A stretch of DNA of 64,000 bases, taken from assembly GCA_019009955.1 (NCBI GenBank), contig CM032233.1, forward strand, positions 68,297,001-68,361,000, written 5' to 3'. Below the pieces are notes generated by a model. That model saw nothing but the letters and a program-made list of their open reading frames with translations. It had not been told where the DNA came from and searched no databases. Numbering within the stretch: the first letter of the stretch is position 1; each line of letters starts with the position of its first letter. This document shows, one piece after another, positions 1 to 12,599 of this stretch. This DNA is from Riptortus pedestris. Its lineage: Eukaryota > Arthropoda > Insecta > Hemiptera > Alydidae. The position numbers were made by a program, and so were the translations under genes.

Positions 1-65
1 GCCAGTCCAGTTGCCTTGCCATTTTATAACAGCATTTCTTTTCGCAATAGATATTCAAGAAGTGA

Positions 66-335
66 TTATTCAAATTTTGCCTCCAGGCATGTGAAGCTGT
101 TACAATTGGAACCTGTATTGAGCCAACCAGTGGGGGTAAGGTCGGGCTTTATGTAACCTATAGTGTGATTTTGAAATTTTTGGAGTTGATCCTCGAGATG
201 AACAGATGACAATTTGGGACTGGGTTGAGAGGCTGGCCGAGATAAGAGGGAGATAGTGGCAAGTGCTGACATGCGCACCTCCTTCCCTAACTTCTCCCGC
301 TCAGTAGTCGCCAAACTCCGAGAGTGCTCATTCAT
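66..335 (-). other. Unassigned 89-codon ORF in GC-richer DNA
   Basis: An open frame on the minus strand with ordinary amino-acid composition (no low-complexity repeat), in a patch visibly richer in G+C than the AT-rich DNA after position 340. It begins near the residues MNEHSRSLATTERE and ends ...SFTCLEAKFE. I recognise no domain, signal peptide or transmembrane segment. The patch could be an exon fragment of a gene lying to the left, a transposon remnant or chance. No clear splice signals bracket it. Function unknown. Confidence 0.2.
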
Positions 336-339
336 TAAT

Positions 340-2283
340 TTTCTCTTAAAGACATTCCATAGACATCGTGAGTACTTAAAAATTTTAATCTATCTATTTA
401 TGATTATTAGTCATTTTATTTTTCGCTGTGTTATCTTTTTTATTGAATGATTATTTCTGAAAATATGATTTTTTGGTTGCACATGTAATTTTAAATTAAA
501 TCGTAGTGTCATTACTGTGTCATATATTAAATTTATAATTGTTTTTTTTACAATAAAATGAAAAATTCATAGTTTATTTATTTATTAAAATATACCGTAT
601 CTACTATTGACATTAGCGGTAGTTGGTTCTATATTTCTATGAACAAACAAGTTTCAGTTAAAAATACAAAATGCCTGTCTTCTTCATCGTCTCTAAGGAG
701 TTCTTTTCACAACTTCATAGTTATTTATCCTAATGGAACGCGTTATTTAATTGCAGTAGTTATTATATAATATTTGTAAACCTTCTAGTTGTGTTGCAAG
801 TGTAGTTCTATATTTTCCACGAATGATTACCTGTGGAAAATAGTGTTACAGCAATTTTGAATAGCTCGCAAAGCGGAATAATATTCTTGTGCTGTATGAT
901 TTTGACTTTTAATAATGAGCTTTAACTTTTCTTCGTCATTTTTAATCCACATTTAGATTCTTATTTATCTTAACTTACATCGGGGGTAATGCACGTTTGT
1001 GTAGAAGCAAAACAGAAATTTCTTTAAAACTAAATTTAAGATTTCTTGACGATGTTTATAATCGAATAGTGTAAACACCGACTAAATTGCGTGGATGTGT
1101 ATATTTTTTTTAAAATTCTTTTGCTTTGCACCCAAAATAAAAATTGTTTCATTTGGTATTTGTGCGTTAGGGAGAATCACTTTATTGTACAAATTTTTAT
1201 ACAGTTTGTGGGGCTGCTCAATTACAAATTCTCTAGATAAATTAAAATTAAAACAAAAGCATTATACTCTCATTAAAGCATGTCTGTATACATATTTATA
1301 CATAATGTAGATATAAAACATCATGTTTAAATAAAATAGTACGTCATCTCGTTCTTCGCGAATGTTTTATAGCCTTCGATTATTTGGATTTTTTATCTCA
1401 GAATGCTGAACTGTCATTTCAATTAAAACTATTCTACTATTTACAGAGTAGAACCATCTCTTTCTGATTTAGCTGCACATTTTACTTTTATTCACGTTGA
1501 TTTTGTACTTTTTATTTTCTTTAGTTTTCTCTATAGTAGGGGAGTGAATTAGAAATACCAGTACAAATGTTTTGCATAATCTTAAAAGTTGGCAGTAGGC
1601 CATTCAAAGAAGAAGACAAGTTTACTTCTTCTGTCGTGCCAACTGACCATTAGTTCCCTGTAGCCTGTGAATTTTTCATGACGGGATAAATTAAATTATA
1701 CACCTTTTTCGTCTTAGAGAATCAAATATTGTTTACTAAATAAAACTTCTTATTTGTACTTTACTTTGTTCTTACCGGTAATCCATAAATACTGATTTAA
1801 AAAATTATGTTGAGAGTAGTAACCTAGTACTTGTGAATAATCGATGTCCAAATATATCATCATGCCCTAAAAATATTTTAATAGTTGCACATTATATGAT
1901 CTTGGGGCACTAAAATCTATATCTCCCTCGTTCACTTGCCAGCCAAATGTTAATTTTGGACCACTCCCAATATTTCCGTTTGTAAACTATTTATATTTTT
2001 CTGATTAATCATAGTTCTTGCATTTAGCGAATTTCTCTTTAGTGGACACGCTATTACTGTAGGTCACATGTTAATGTTGTGGTTCGCATCCCCATTAGCC
2101 AGATTATGCAGGCTACTAGAGGGACGCCTCTCTAACAATTCTAGCTTTGACTGCTGGCTTTCATGCATTCTTCTCGACAGCTCTTTTGTTGGATAGGCTC
2201 ATGTAGAAGGGAACTGTAACAGTTTTATGCCCATCTGTCCTTCTTCCTTGCGTGGTCTGTTCTCGTAAATGAAATATAATTAT
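340..2283. other. AT-rich intergenic or intronic DNA, nothing recognised
   Basis: Only short ORFs and homopolymer runs are seen. A GC-richer stretch near 2040-2240 (with GTAGGTCACATG and CTAGAGGGACGCC) shows no open frame or splice pattern that I can defend. Confidence 0.5.
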
Positions 2284-2523
2284 GAACATACATTTTTTTT
2301 TACGTCCACTTTATGCTACTAGGCTAATCGGGACAGGTTATCTACAGGTTACTATCCTTTTCTAGCCAAGGTGGGCACAAGGAGTTTATTTAATGAGTCC
2401 GTCAATAAATAAATTTCTACTGCCCAAGGCGGGATTCGAACCCGCCACTCTAGATCTGCCATGCGACATTAGGACCAACGCCCTAACTCGCACGGCCAAC
2501 CCGAGCCCCGAACATACATTTTT
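2284..2523 (-). mobile_element. tRNA-derived SINE, copy 1, with 14-bp target-site duplication
   Basis: Read on the minus strand, the head starts at about 2509 with GGGGCTCGGGTTGGCCGTGC, an A-box-like block. It contains a perfect RNA polymerase III B box (GGTTCGAATCC) inside GGCGGGTTCGAATCCCGCC. The non-tRNA body runs left to a tail of A residues (T on the + strand, near 2292-2300). The sequence GAACATACATTTTT occurs at 2284 and again at 2510-2523, an intact target-site duplication typical of L1-type retrotransposition. A second copy lies at 18675-18924. The element is non-coding and depends on a LINE for movement. The preserved duplication suggests a fairly recent insertion. Confidence 0.88.
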
Positions 2524-3720
2524 AACTTTTTTTTACATACTTGTGTGACGTATCTGTGTTAAAACAGTTTTATTCCTGAAAATGATACATTTTTCTCTAA
2601 ATATTTATGATTGGGGTTGAGTAGTTTCAAACATATTTCATAACTTGTTTTATGATTATGTGCTATACTATTACTGTAAAACAAGTTCATATTTTTTTTT
2701 GCAAACAGTATTGTTTGGTACAATATATAGAAGGAAAATTCATGTTTTTTGGCTCCTTAAAGTGTGGGCAACAAGAGTCAACTTTCTATTGAATATAAAC
2801 CTTATTGCTCTCTTCTCGAATTTAAATATGATTTTGTGAGTTGCCACAATGCAAAAACCCCTTACGTTAACCGGCTATGTAAAGAAACATAGTATATGAA
2901 TATCAGAACTTCTTGTTCACCGAGACAAGTTCATGGAGTCCTCTGTAGATCAAATAAAATACGTAAATAAAGAGACACCTATAAATAGGCCGTCCCGATT
3001 AAGCATTGTAGCAGATATATATACAAAAAAAATAATTCTAGCCTTAATATATTTCAGAACTATCAAGCAATATATAAACTTGATTTTTTTTCTTTTTTCA
3101 GATGGTGTATTCAGGCTAATTATAATTTTGTAAAGTTTATCGGAAACTCGTGTCAACTTTCCTGACGTATAAGCGTCAAAACATGTGTAGTAAATAATTT
3201 ATTTTATTGCCAATTCATTTAAAATATTCCGAAAAAGTTGTATCGTAGTGCTTTTGCTGAAAAGTTCTTACAATGAAGTGATCAGTGTAATTAGGATGAA
3301 CGTCCACCCCTATTGATTTTAATGCATCATAAAATGTGGTAAGTAGGCATGAAACACGTTCAATTTAATAGTATTATTATAAACATAAAGATTGTTCGCT
3401 TTTTTTAAGCGCAAATCTCTAGGCATTTATTATTTAATATTCTTCAGATAATGAAATCGATTCATCGGGTGAAGCACGCTTATGTCTATGACTTAATGAC
3501 TTAAGACCCTTATGAAATTCTGTTAGATGGCAATATTAATTATACAGCCATGATCAATAAGTACAAACTGGAGTTCAAAGATACCGGCTAAGTAGCTTTG
3601 TGAATTATTAATACAAATTGTAGACCAAGTTATTAATAGATTTCTCTTAAGGTAAATCAAGTGCTTAAAATATAAGATGAAACATTACGGCAAATGGATC
3701 CAAGCTAATAGAAGACACAA
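2524..3720. other. AT-rich DNA, nothing recognised
   Basis: Short ORFs near 2645-3156 overlap on both strands with AT-driven composition (I, Y, F, K rich), no motifs and no splice context. Confidence 0.5.
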
Positions 3721-3722
3721 AA

Positions 3723-4220
3723 GTCTGTCACGCAGGGGCTGAAGACACTAAGTCGATTTCCTACATGCTTTTACGACACCCTAATAATCCCATATCATCA
3801 TATTTTTTCTATTTCTAAGTAAACATCCAACGAGTAGAAGTGTGGGTATACTGGAGTCTGAAAACAAGAAAGTTCGAATAACTAACATAATATTTGAGTT
3901 ACGAAAGAATCTGTAAATCAACAATTGTAGAGCACCAATAGTTGAACAAGATTAGCTCTATAACTTTTTCGACCAGACCAATAAGAATAAAGATATTTCG
4001 AATTTCGATACATAAGAATAGAGATACTTCGAAATAAAAATCTGATGAGTAGAAGTGGGGGTTCAGTGAAGGCTGAAAATAACATAGTTCGAATAACTAA
4101 CTTAATATTTGCGTTACGAAAGAATCTATAAAACAACAATTGTGGATAGTTGAACAAGATGCAACTTGTTCGACCCGACTTGTAAGAATAAAGATATTTC
4201 GAATTACCCCCCCCCCCTTT
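3723..4220 (+). mobile_element. HLE repeat, subfamily B, 5' part with internal duplication
   Basis: Begins with GTCTGTCACGCAGGGGCTG, a one-base variant of the family 5' end, followed by the subterminal block ACTAAGTCGATTTCC. The body then carries two similar segments in tandem (about 3831-4000 and 4043-4210). Each contains GAGTAGAAGTG, a block like AACTTAATATTTGAGTTACGAAAG, and AATAAAGATATTTCGAA. The second ends in a C run near 4206. The microsatellite and 3' palindrome are missing. The short ORF seen on the minus strand here is only this repeat read backwards. Confidence 0.65.
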
Positions 4221-4419
4221 TGACCCTCCCTATTTCCTGGATGATTTCAGTCATTGAGGAATATCATCCTTATAGTTGAACTTTATTGTTAAATACCGAG
4301 TATGTTGCTGAACAAATAAATATTTTCAAATCCAGAATGTATAAGCTAAATTGTTGGCGTTATAACACGAAGTATCTCACATCGTGCAGGTCCCATATAG
4401 GTTTTTTGATATATTGGCT

Positions 4420-5340
4420 TATTGTTAACGTGTGATGACTAGGTAAGGGTTTACTGCAGACTGAAAATTAAAAAAAGCAAATATCTCAGATAATATTCAA
4501 GATAGAGAAAAATATATATAAAACAACATTTATTGAAAATTAAGATTGAAACAAGATTTATTACTTTCCATCATATCAGGAAGAGAGTGGGGTTAGAAAT
4601 AGCGTAATATATAAATACTGCAAATATCTCCGTTGTTATGAGTCAAATCGAAAATGTTATATACTCAGTCTAGTTGATGAAGTTAAGTTCTACAATTGCT
4701 TTGTACATTTTTTTTCTCTTTAACTAGAATACTAAGGGAGTGTTTTTTTCTGCCTTTAATTAACCCCTAACCCTATTCATGCGATTTTCACTTAAAGTAA
4801 TTGTATGGCTAAGAACTCATGTCAAATTTCCAAAATTCCTATTTAGATAGTGTTCTCAGTATAGAAAAATAGAGAATAGAATCTGAGATCAAATCATTGT
4901 GTCTCATTCCTTCAAGTGGGAAAACCACTTAGCCTACGGAGGTTCTGGGTGACAACAATGTTTTTCAATATTACTCGGAGAATAAACTCAAAACCATTAC
5001 TATTTTCAACAAGAAAATCAGATAAGAGAGCCCTCCTTGTAAGTAATGTTGCTTGAATAGTACAAATGACCATAGTCATGTAGCTTTTAAGAACATTAAA
5101 GGGTTTTAAATGTCCAATAACATTATATTTTATAATATATAATTTTTCGATCTGACGTATGATAATAACGTAGATATATGGAATTTTCCAAATTCCCCCC
5201 CCCTTCTAAACTCTCCCTTCCCTCTCACTGGTCCAATTTCGGCCATTAACGAACTTGGTCTTTAGTTATACTCAAGACGTTTAAATAAGGAATTTGGCAA
5301 CGATCAAATCATTATAGCTCTTGAACTAGTTACAAATTGA
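4420..5340 (+). repeat. Diverged HLE-related fragments
   Basis: Recognisable family words occur out of full order: AGGGTTTACTGCAGACTGAAAA near 4446, a reversed 5'-half segment (CCCTATTCATGCGATTTTCACTT) near 4772, and CCTTCCCTCTCACTGGTCCAATTTCGGCC near 5215. These mark old, rearranged HLE insertions. No complete element can be delimited. Confidence 0.5.
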
Positions 5341-5389
5341 GTGTAGTGTACATATAATAAAAATCTTGTAGTTTAATACGTAACTTTTA

Positions 5390-6005
<616 letters not shown>

Positions 6006-6589
6006 AGTACCTGGTTAAAAAAACTAAGTTAAAGTAGAACAGACTTTTGGAAAATGATCGGATATAGGGCTTGCCAACTATATAGGTCTAACTTACTTTT
6101 CTAGGGTTCCCACTGGGAATTAGGCTTGGAGAATTCCCTCATTCAACTTCCGGACACCCTAACTCTTTCCCTTCCCTGAATCCCAACATATTATATCTGT
6201 ACTTGAAAGAAGGTTTGAGTCAATAAAACGAATATTAAAAAAAAAAAATCATGTATAACAATCGAATGCATTTTGCATCAATATAGTCGCCTGGTATATA
6301 TAATTACATTTAACTTTTCACAATTTTCGGTAATTTATATATATTCACAAAATTAATGGTGAGCCAGAAATTAGAATTAAATTCAGCTAAGCTTACTACG
6401 TTTTAATGTAACTTTCACCAATACTAAAAAATACATTAATGCCTTTATTAAATAATAAGACTACTAATGAAATGTAAACAAAGCTATCAATGCTAAATGG
6501 AGTTAGTAAGTATGTCATGGGCAATTTCGTTGAGATTTAATAAATAAAATAGGTTAATTTAACAATCAAAATTTTCAAAAACATTCTAT

Positions 6590-6720
6590 ATTATTTTTTA
6601 GTTATTTCTCCAATGAAGTAACCCTTCAGAGAGGGAGTTTGTTTCCTACATGACCCGTGCAATATAGTACATTACATGTATTTGAAGATTAATAACAAAT
6701 TTTAAACAATATATACAATT
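6590..6720 (-). repeat. Possible 3' UTR of the non-LTR remnant at 7543-8381
   Basis: A segment reading TTATTTCTCCAATGAAGTAACCC...GAGAGGGAGTTTGTTTCCTA resembles 29985-30030, which flanks a second copy of the same non-LTR tail in the same relation. I infer that it is the element's 3' untranslated region and that the HLE at 6799-7472 inserted between it and the coding end. Confidence 0.45.
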
Positions 6721-6798
6721 TTTGTTTTTTTAAAAGATATAAATATAAATAATTAATCTTAACCCCTAATATATAAATTAGAGCATTATTGGACAAAA

Positions 6799-7280
6799 GT
6801 CCGTCACGCAGTGGCTGCGTATACTAAGCAGATTTCCCACGTGAAGTTTTACAATAGAGAAATCTGCCTACTAACAACAGTAGTAGTAAGGAATCTCTAA
6901 ACCTATTCACGAGGGACGAACAGTTACGGAAACGGCCGCCCTAGCTCTCGGCGGAAAGTCCCGAACATAGCCGACTCATGCCGACCATACACACAATCCA
7001 AATGCAAATATCTCGAATAATAGTCAAGATACAGAATAAATGTATAGAACAATATTTATAGTAAATTTAATTTGCAATAAGATTGGTCCTATACAATTTT
7101 TCGATCCGACACATAATAACGGAGATATTTCGAATTATCAGAAATCCCCCCTCTAAATCCCCCCTCCCACTTGTCCGATTTCTGCCATTAACGAACTTGA
7201 TCTTTCTTTTTACATAAAACGATTAACTTTCGAGTTTGGTAACGATCAAACAAAAATTGCGGCCGCGAGAGCGTTAAAAG

Positions 7281-7350
<70 letters not shown>

Positions 7351-7472
7351 GAACGGACCTCATTTTCGTCATCTCCTTGGTAGGATCGATGGACATTTGA
7401 AGAAATTTTTCGAAAATCGCGTCATGAGTACGACCTCAATAGATGATTTCCCTTAAGGGAAATCAGCTAAAA
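6799..7472 (+). mobile_element. HLE repeat, subfamily A, essentially full length
   Basis: Starts GTCCGTCACGCAGTGGCTGC and continues into CTAAGCAGATTTCCCACGTG. The middle holds TCTCGAATAATAGTCAAGATACAG-like and GATCCGACACATAATAACGG blocks and a C-rich CCCCCCTCTAAATCCCCCC tract. A 60-bp TA repeat sits at 7285-7344. It ends in the family's AACGGACCTCATTTTCGTC segment and the palindrome-plus-CTAAAA terminus. About 674 bp, non-coding. It appears inserted in the 3' UTR of the non-LTR remnant to its right. Confidence 0.85.
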
Positions 7473-7542
7473 CATTAAATGATGAAAAGTAAAATGGAAT
7501 TTTTAATAATACTATATTATTAATTTACCCATAATAGCTATT

Positions 7543-8381
7543 TCAATAACTTATTTTCTGGTATAACACTTCTGCTAATTTCCTAAGTGCTTTACTGCAG
7601 TTATGGTATAAAGTTCTATCCTCAACAGGCCATCGGTTTGTTAGTTTCATTGCTGTTTCTTTTAAAAGGTACCTTTCGTTTGAAAGCAGTGTACAGTCAT
7701 ATAAGAGATGAGTGTAAGTCTGTTCAGTAGTAAAATCAGAGAGGCATAATGGGTTATTAGTCAGTTTAAATCTGTTCAGGTACGCTTTAATCGAGCCATG
7801 TCCAGTTAATAATTGTGTTCTGTAAAAGTCAGTAGGTGTATCTTTGGTATTCATATATTCTGAAATATCGGAAATGTTGTCCTTTATTTGGCACTGTCCA
7901 ATGCTGTTGCTATTTCTTTATGCTGTCTGTGTGTAGTAAATATTTAATCAGTATCTTCAGTATTTTTGTGTAACATTCTGTAATTCCGGAAGATTTAGAA
8001 TCTGACTTTGCTGCTTCTTTATCAGCAACTCCATTTTCCAAAATTCCAGAATATCCACGAATCCATACAAAATTGATGTCAAATTGTTATTAATAGAGTA
8101 AATTTAATGCATGTTGAATTGGTTCAGTGAGAGGTTAGTGAATTGAATAGTTATTTAGTAACTGCAGTTTAATTTTACTATCTCTGTTAATTGTATTTTC
8201 TTTGAATTTTGTTTGATTGTATATAATGTAGGCTTATGAGAATATCCAATTTCTCGGCTTGGTCATTTGGGCAATGTCGACCTAATTTGAATTTTTGAAT
8301 GTCGACCAAATCTTCACTCTTGAAAACTGCAAATGCACAGCCAACTTTTTCTCCATCTCGGCTGCCATCAGTGTAAAATTC
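7543..8381 (-). pseudogene. Non-LTR retrotransposon remnant: RNase H domain and C-terminal tail
   Basis: Minus-strand reading, broken by frameshifts and stops. At 8361-8381 it encodes EFYTDGSRDGEKVG, with the first catalytic Asp of RNase H. At about 8043-8073 it encodes FVWIRGYSGILENGVADKEA, the C-terminal RNase H block. At 7543-7854 an intact tail frame contains LLTGHGSIKAYLNRF and then a zinc-knuckle-like C...H...C region (QTYTHLLYDCTLL). This order is that of the end of ORF2 in R1/Jockey/I-type elements, where RNase H removes the RNA strand during target-primed reverse transcription. The reverse transcriptase part is absent here. The same tail family recurs at 29985-30290. Confidence 0.82.
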
Positions 8382-8479
8382 AACAATAGATTTGATAGAT
8401 TTATTGAAAGAAATTTTTGGATGGATATTATATTTTTGATGGATCCTTATGGGTCATCAACTCTACTTGGTGTAAAGTT

Positions 8480-8960
8480 ATGAGTGGATTTCTACCTTAA
8501 AAAAACGTGGGAGTACCTTTTTCAGTAATCAATAAGTGTGATAACATTTATCAAAATTGCTTTGAAATAAATAGTCCCACTAATAACCTCAAAAAGAAAT
8601 CTAATTAATATAGTAATCTCCTTCACTTTAATTATCTATACTTCCTATTTATTACTACTTGAAATGGCCAAATATATTCCATTAATTAAAATTGTGTAAA
8701 GCAAATGCTAGCTGCACATTACTTATACTGGACGCTCAAGAATCGATTGACGGGCAATTTTTTCCCAGCAATTTTTAGAATTGGGAAATTAAATTAGGAG
8801 GGGGCTGAACGAAATGATTTCTTTTCTGAAATTACACCTGACTTTTCAACTTTCTCAAGTCTTCCGATCCTAGCTCTGAAATTTCCAATAGAAAGGAATT
8901 CTGACGGATTATGATAGAAAATTGAATTCTAAATCTATTTGATATTGATGAGTTAGTTTT
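8480..8960. other. No recognised feature
   Basis: A minus-strand frame at 8832-9056 partly covers the 151-bp direct repeat and has no recognisable motif. Confidence 0.4.
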
Positions 8961-8961
8961 T

Positions 8962-9112
8962 CGAAATAACCCAATCTTGAAGCAGAAGATACTTCTGAGG
9001 CCACCATACTTATGAGGCAGTACATGTCCACTTGTTCTACTAGGCCTTTTTCCCAAGCCTTTTGCCTTCGCATTTTAGCCGATTTCCCTTAAGGGAAATC
9101 AGCTTTTGAGGT
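8962..9112. repeat. 151-bp direct repeat, copy 1 (partner 9972-10122)
   Basis: Shares CGAAATAA, CAATCTTGAAGCAGAAGATA, CCACCATACTTATGAGGCAG and the first 40 bases of a minus-strand HLE end (TTTTAGCCGATTTCCCTTAA) with the partner exactly 1010 bp downstream. The copy stops at GAGGT, inside the HLE. The partner continues into a complete HLE. The two copies flank the palindrome at 9145-9970. Confidence 0.85.
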
Positions 9113-9144
9113 ACAGCGTATAAATGTTGCACTAGTCTAGGAGC

Positions 9145-9543
9145 ATAGTATTTATATCGGAAGCAGACACATCCTCCCTACCAATGAGCCTTCCCTGACC
9201 TTCCTCAAGCGGTTCCCAAAGCTAGCTGCTCCCGTATTATTTATACTCGAGAGTCACAACCTCATTAACCTACACTCTCCAATGAGTCTGCTTTGACCTC
9301 TCCAAAAGTGTTTTCAAATGTATCTGCCAAAGTCATAATTAGTTCTCCACTCCCCCCTCGTACCAGGGATCACTAACTCTCCTCCAACAGTATCCACCAG
9401 TTATATTAGCAGATTTCCCTCAAGGGAAATCAGCTATTGAGGTCGTACTCATGACTCGATTTTCAAAACTTTTCTTCAAATGTCTATCGATCATACACAG
9501 AAAATGACGAAAATGAGGTCCTTCAATATTATATATGGATATA

Positions 9544-9608
<65 letters not shown>

Positions 9609-9970
9609 GAACGGACCTCATTTTCGTCATCTCCAAAAGAAGAAAGATTTCGAAAATCGCGACATGAGTACGACCTCAATAGCTGATTTACCTTATGGGA
9701 AATCTGCTAATATAACTGGTGGATAGTGTTGGAGGAGAGTTAGTGATCCCTGGTAAGAGTGGGGTTTGGAGAACTAATTATGACTTTGGCAGATAGATAT
9801 GAAAACAATTTTGGAGAGGTCAAAGCAGACTCATTGGAGAGTGTAGGTTAATGAGGTTGTGAATCTCGAATATAAATAATACGGGAGCAGCTAGCTTTGG
9901 GAACCGCGTGAGGAAGGTCAGGGTAGGCTCATTGGTAGGGGGATGTGACTGCTTCCGATATAAATACTAT
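9145..9970. repeat. About 830-bp inverted duplication (palindrome) centred on a TA microsatellite
   Basis: The left arm (9145-9535) and right arm (9604-9970) are reverse complements with few differences. For example, ATAGTATTTATATCGGAAGC at 9145 recurs in reverse before 9970, and GGGATCACTAACTCTCCTCC near 9365 recurs in reverse near 9740. The inner part of each arm is an HLE 3' end, so two HLE ends face each other across a TA tract at about 9549-9602. The right arm ends at the start of the second direct-repeat copy. The outer part of the arms is non-coding, with no gene recognised. Confidence 0.85.
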
Positions 9971-9971
9971 A

Positions 9972-10122
9972 CGAAATAAAGCAATCTTGAAGCAGAAGAT
10001 ACTTCTGAGGCCACCATACTTATGAGGCAGTACATGTCCACTTTTTCTACTAGGCCTTTTTCCCGAGCCTTTCGCCTTCGCATTTTAGCCGATTTCCCTT
10101 AAGGGAAATCAGCTTTTGAGGT
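9972..10122. repeat. 151-bp direct repeat, copy 2
   Basis: Partner of 8962-9112 at a spacing of 1010 bp. It carries the same flank-plus-HLE-end sequence with a few substitutions (for example ACTTTTTCTACT for ACTTGTTCTACT). Confidence 0.85.
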
Positions 10123-10204
10123 CGTACTCATGACGCGATTTTCAATAATTTTCTTCAAATGTCTATCGGTCATACCCAGGAGATGACGAAAATGAGGTCC
10201 GTTC

Positions 10205-10241
<37 letters not shown>

Positions 10242-11085
10242 TATATATATATAAATATATATATAGAGATATATATATTTGTCGGTTCACGCTCTAGCGG
10301 TCTCAATTTTTGCTTGATTGTTAACAAACTCGATATTTAAACGTTTTATGTAAAAATAAAGATCAAGATCGTTAATGGCTGAAATCGGACCAATGGGAGG
10401 GGGGTTTAGAGGGGGATTTTCGAAATATCTCCGTTACTGTACGTCGGATCGAAAAATTGTATAGAATCATTCTTATTGGAAATTGAATGTACTATAAATA
10501 TGGTCATATACAGTTATTCTCTATCTTGAATATTAACTGAGATATTTGCATTTTTATTAAGGGTGCTTGCGGGTATTGTCGGAAGTTTCCGGATTAGTTC
10601 GGCCGTTTCCGCAGGTCGGCGCTCGTGTAACCGAACCGTTCTTGTCTTCTAACCTTTTTCTTTGTGAGATATATGCAAATACGTTCTGTTGATACCCCCT
10701 CCCCTTCTTTATTTCTTGGACTTCTATAGTTTTAGTTATTAAAATATAAATTATTCTGATTCATTATAAATTGCAGTACTAGACATAGCAAATAGTTTGC
10801 AATAAAGTTAATGTGTTATATTCAGATGTACGAGTATATCAGTAATTGTTTTTTTTTTCGGTGTAGAATGTGTCTATCTGTTCAGCTCTCAGTGGTTGGC
10901 AGACCTATTTGTTTACAATTCATAAGCCGTTTCCGTTGGGAGCTTATTAAAATTAACTTAACGATTTATCATTACCGTTTGTATTTACTCACGGTGGTTT
11001 TATGTGTTAGCAGTATGCGGATTTCTCTATTGTAAAACTTCACGTCGGAAATCTGCTTATTTTACGCTGCCCCTGCATGACGGAC
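10084..11085 (-). mobile_element. HLE repeat, subfamily A, about 1.0 kb (longest copy, minus)
   Basis: On the + strand it begins TTTTAGCCGATTTCCCTTAA and runs through the reversed 3' segment, an interrupted TA/GA-containing AT repeat (10209-10275), and GCTCTAGCGGTCTCAATTTT. It continues through the GAGGGGGGTTTAGAGGGGG tract, CCGTTACTGTACGTCGGATC and GAGATATTTGCATTTTTATT. It ends CACGTCGGAAATCTGCTTA...GCCCCTGCATGACGGAC. It includes the 5' half missing from shorter copies (AAGCCGTTTCCGTTGGGAGC, CGTTTGTATTTACTCACGG). No reading frame is conserved among copies, so it is non-autonomous. Confidence 0.8.
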
Positions 11086-11089
11086 TTTC

Positions 11090-11660
11090 TTACTATGAGT
11101 AACTGTGTCACGGAATAGCTCATGTCCAACTTGGACTTTTTATCACGAAAGAAATTGGGAATCGAATTTAAGTGGACATTAACAGCGTGTCGTTCCAGCA
11201 GGATACTTAAAGACACTTTTAAAAAATTGTGTCATAATCATAAACACCACACTTTAATTGCCTTAAGCAAAAACTATCACAAGCCTGCACCTACGAACGA
11301 GCTAGCTAATCAGATACTGTAGGGCACTGAAATCCAGAAAAAAACACATTCACTATCAAGAACTCAATGAAAGTAATATTCAAATTAAAAGAAAAGTGCG
11401 TCATGCAGGTACTGCGTACACTAAGCGGGCTTCCCACGTTGATCTCATCTCGCCGAATGCTACGATAAAGAACTCAAACGAATATATATGAAATTACACA
11501 CAATACCTGATGCAAAAGGCACGCAATAGACAATACTCAAGAATACAAACAAGGTGTTAAGTGTTAGCAGTATGCGGATTTCTCTATTGTAAAACTTCAC
11601 CTGGGAAATCTGCTTAGTTTACGCAGCCCCTGCGTGACGGACTTTTCATGTATTGGCCTT
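11090..11660. repeat. HLE end fragments, both orientations
   Basis: From 11090 a reversed subfamily-B segment (GTAACTGTGTCACGGAATAGC) is seen. At 11396-11450 a + oriented 5' end (GTGCGTCATGCAGGTACTGC, CTTCCCACGTTGATCTCATC) appears. At 11551-11644 a minus-oriented 5' end occurs without a body (GTTAGCAGTATGCGGATTTC to CCCCTGCGTGACGGAC). A 66-codon frame at 11122-11322 lies within this mosaic and has no recognised motif. Confidence 0.65.
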
Positions 11661-11664
11661 CCGC

Positions 11665-12590
11665 CATTTCCTCTTCATTTAATATAAATTGTATATAAAG
11701 GTTACAATTTTTCATTTCCTTTAAACAATTAAAACTAAGTCTTATTTTTTTAGAAACATAAATAGAATTTAGAAATTATAATGGATTTTTACGCAGTAAA
11801 CAAAAAAAATGATTGCTATTGCGAGTAATAGCTTCTAACAGTCCTCGGGGCTTATCGCATCACAAATATCTGCCAGAACAAGCAGATAAACATAATCAAA
11901 AATATGACTGATGACAGACTTGTGTACTACAAGCACTGGCCAGATGGCAACTGGGTAGGAGGTGTTCTATTATCGCTCTTTGCTAGACACAAAGTCATCA
12001 ATCAAACGTAATAAGATGTAATGTAATATATGGTAATGGAAGAGTCTTTCACATTATTAGCCCAATGCATCATATCGACTACATATATGAAAATAAGTTA
12101 ATTTTATTCTTTTCAGAACAAGAAATATCTCCATCGTGGGCTGATTTGACTGTGTAATAATAACGTGTGCCTAAAAATATTCACGGCGTCCAATACTAAT
12201 TTTATTGGATTCAAATTTACCACTAGATTTCATAAAAATCGTTGCAAAATATTTACTTCTATAATACATTTTTTTATGTATCGACAATGTTGATCACCAA
12301 CCTGGTATATCAAAAAAATCACTTTTACAGAAGACATAAAAAAAAACTGATTAAATCATTCAGTAAATGAAAATATTGATAGATTACATCCAATTACTTG
12401 AAAGTACTGGCGAATAATATAAAATAACTTTGATTATAGCCTTGAAACAGAACATCAAGAACAGTAAATTAATGTAAATCTGCAAAAATAAGGATTTATC
12501 TTTTTTTTTTTTTTTTTTTTTGACATACGAGGTTGCTGATCAACACTTTCGATATAGTTTTTATTTTATTATCTTGGTGAGCTCACTATT
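11665..12590. other. AT-rich DNA, nothing recognised
   Basis: Contains homopolymer runs (T tract near 12503-12521). No coding or repeat landmarks that I can assign. Confidence 0.45.
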
Positions 12591-12599
12591 AGATAAACC

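Noticed and set aside
2400..2509. tRNA gene on the minus strand (perfect T-arm and B box)
   Set aside because: The anticodon and acceptor arms do not fold into a cloverleaf, and a 100-bp non-tRNA body, an A tail and a target duplication follow. It is a SINE head.
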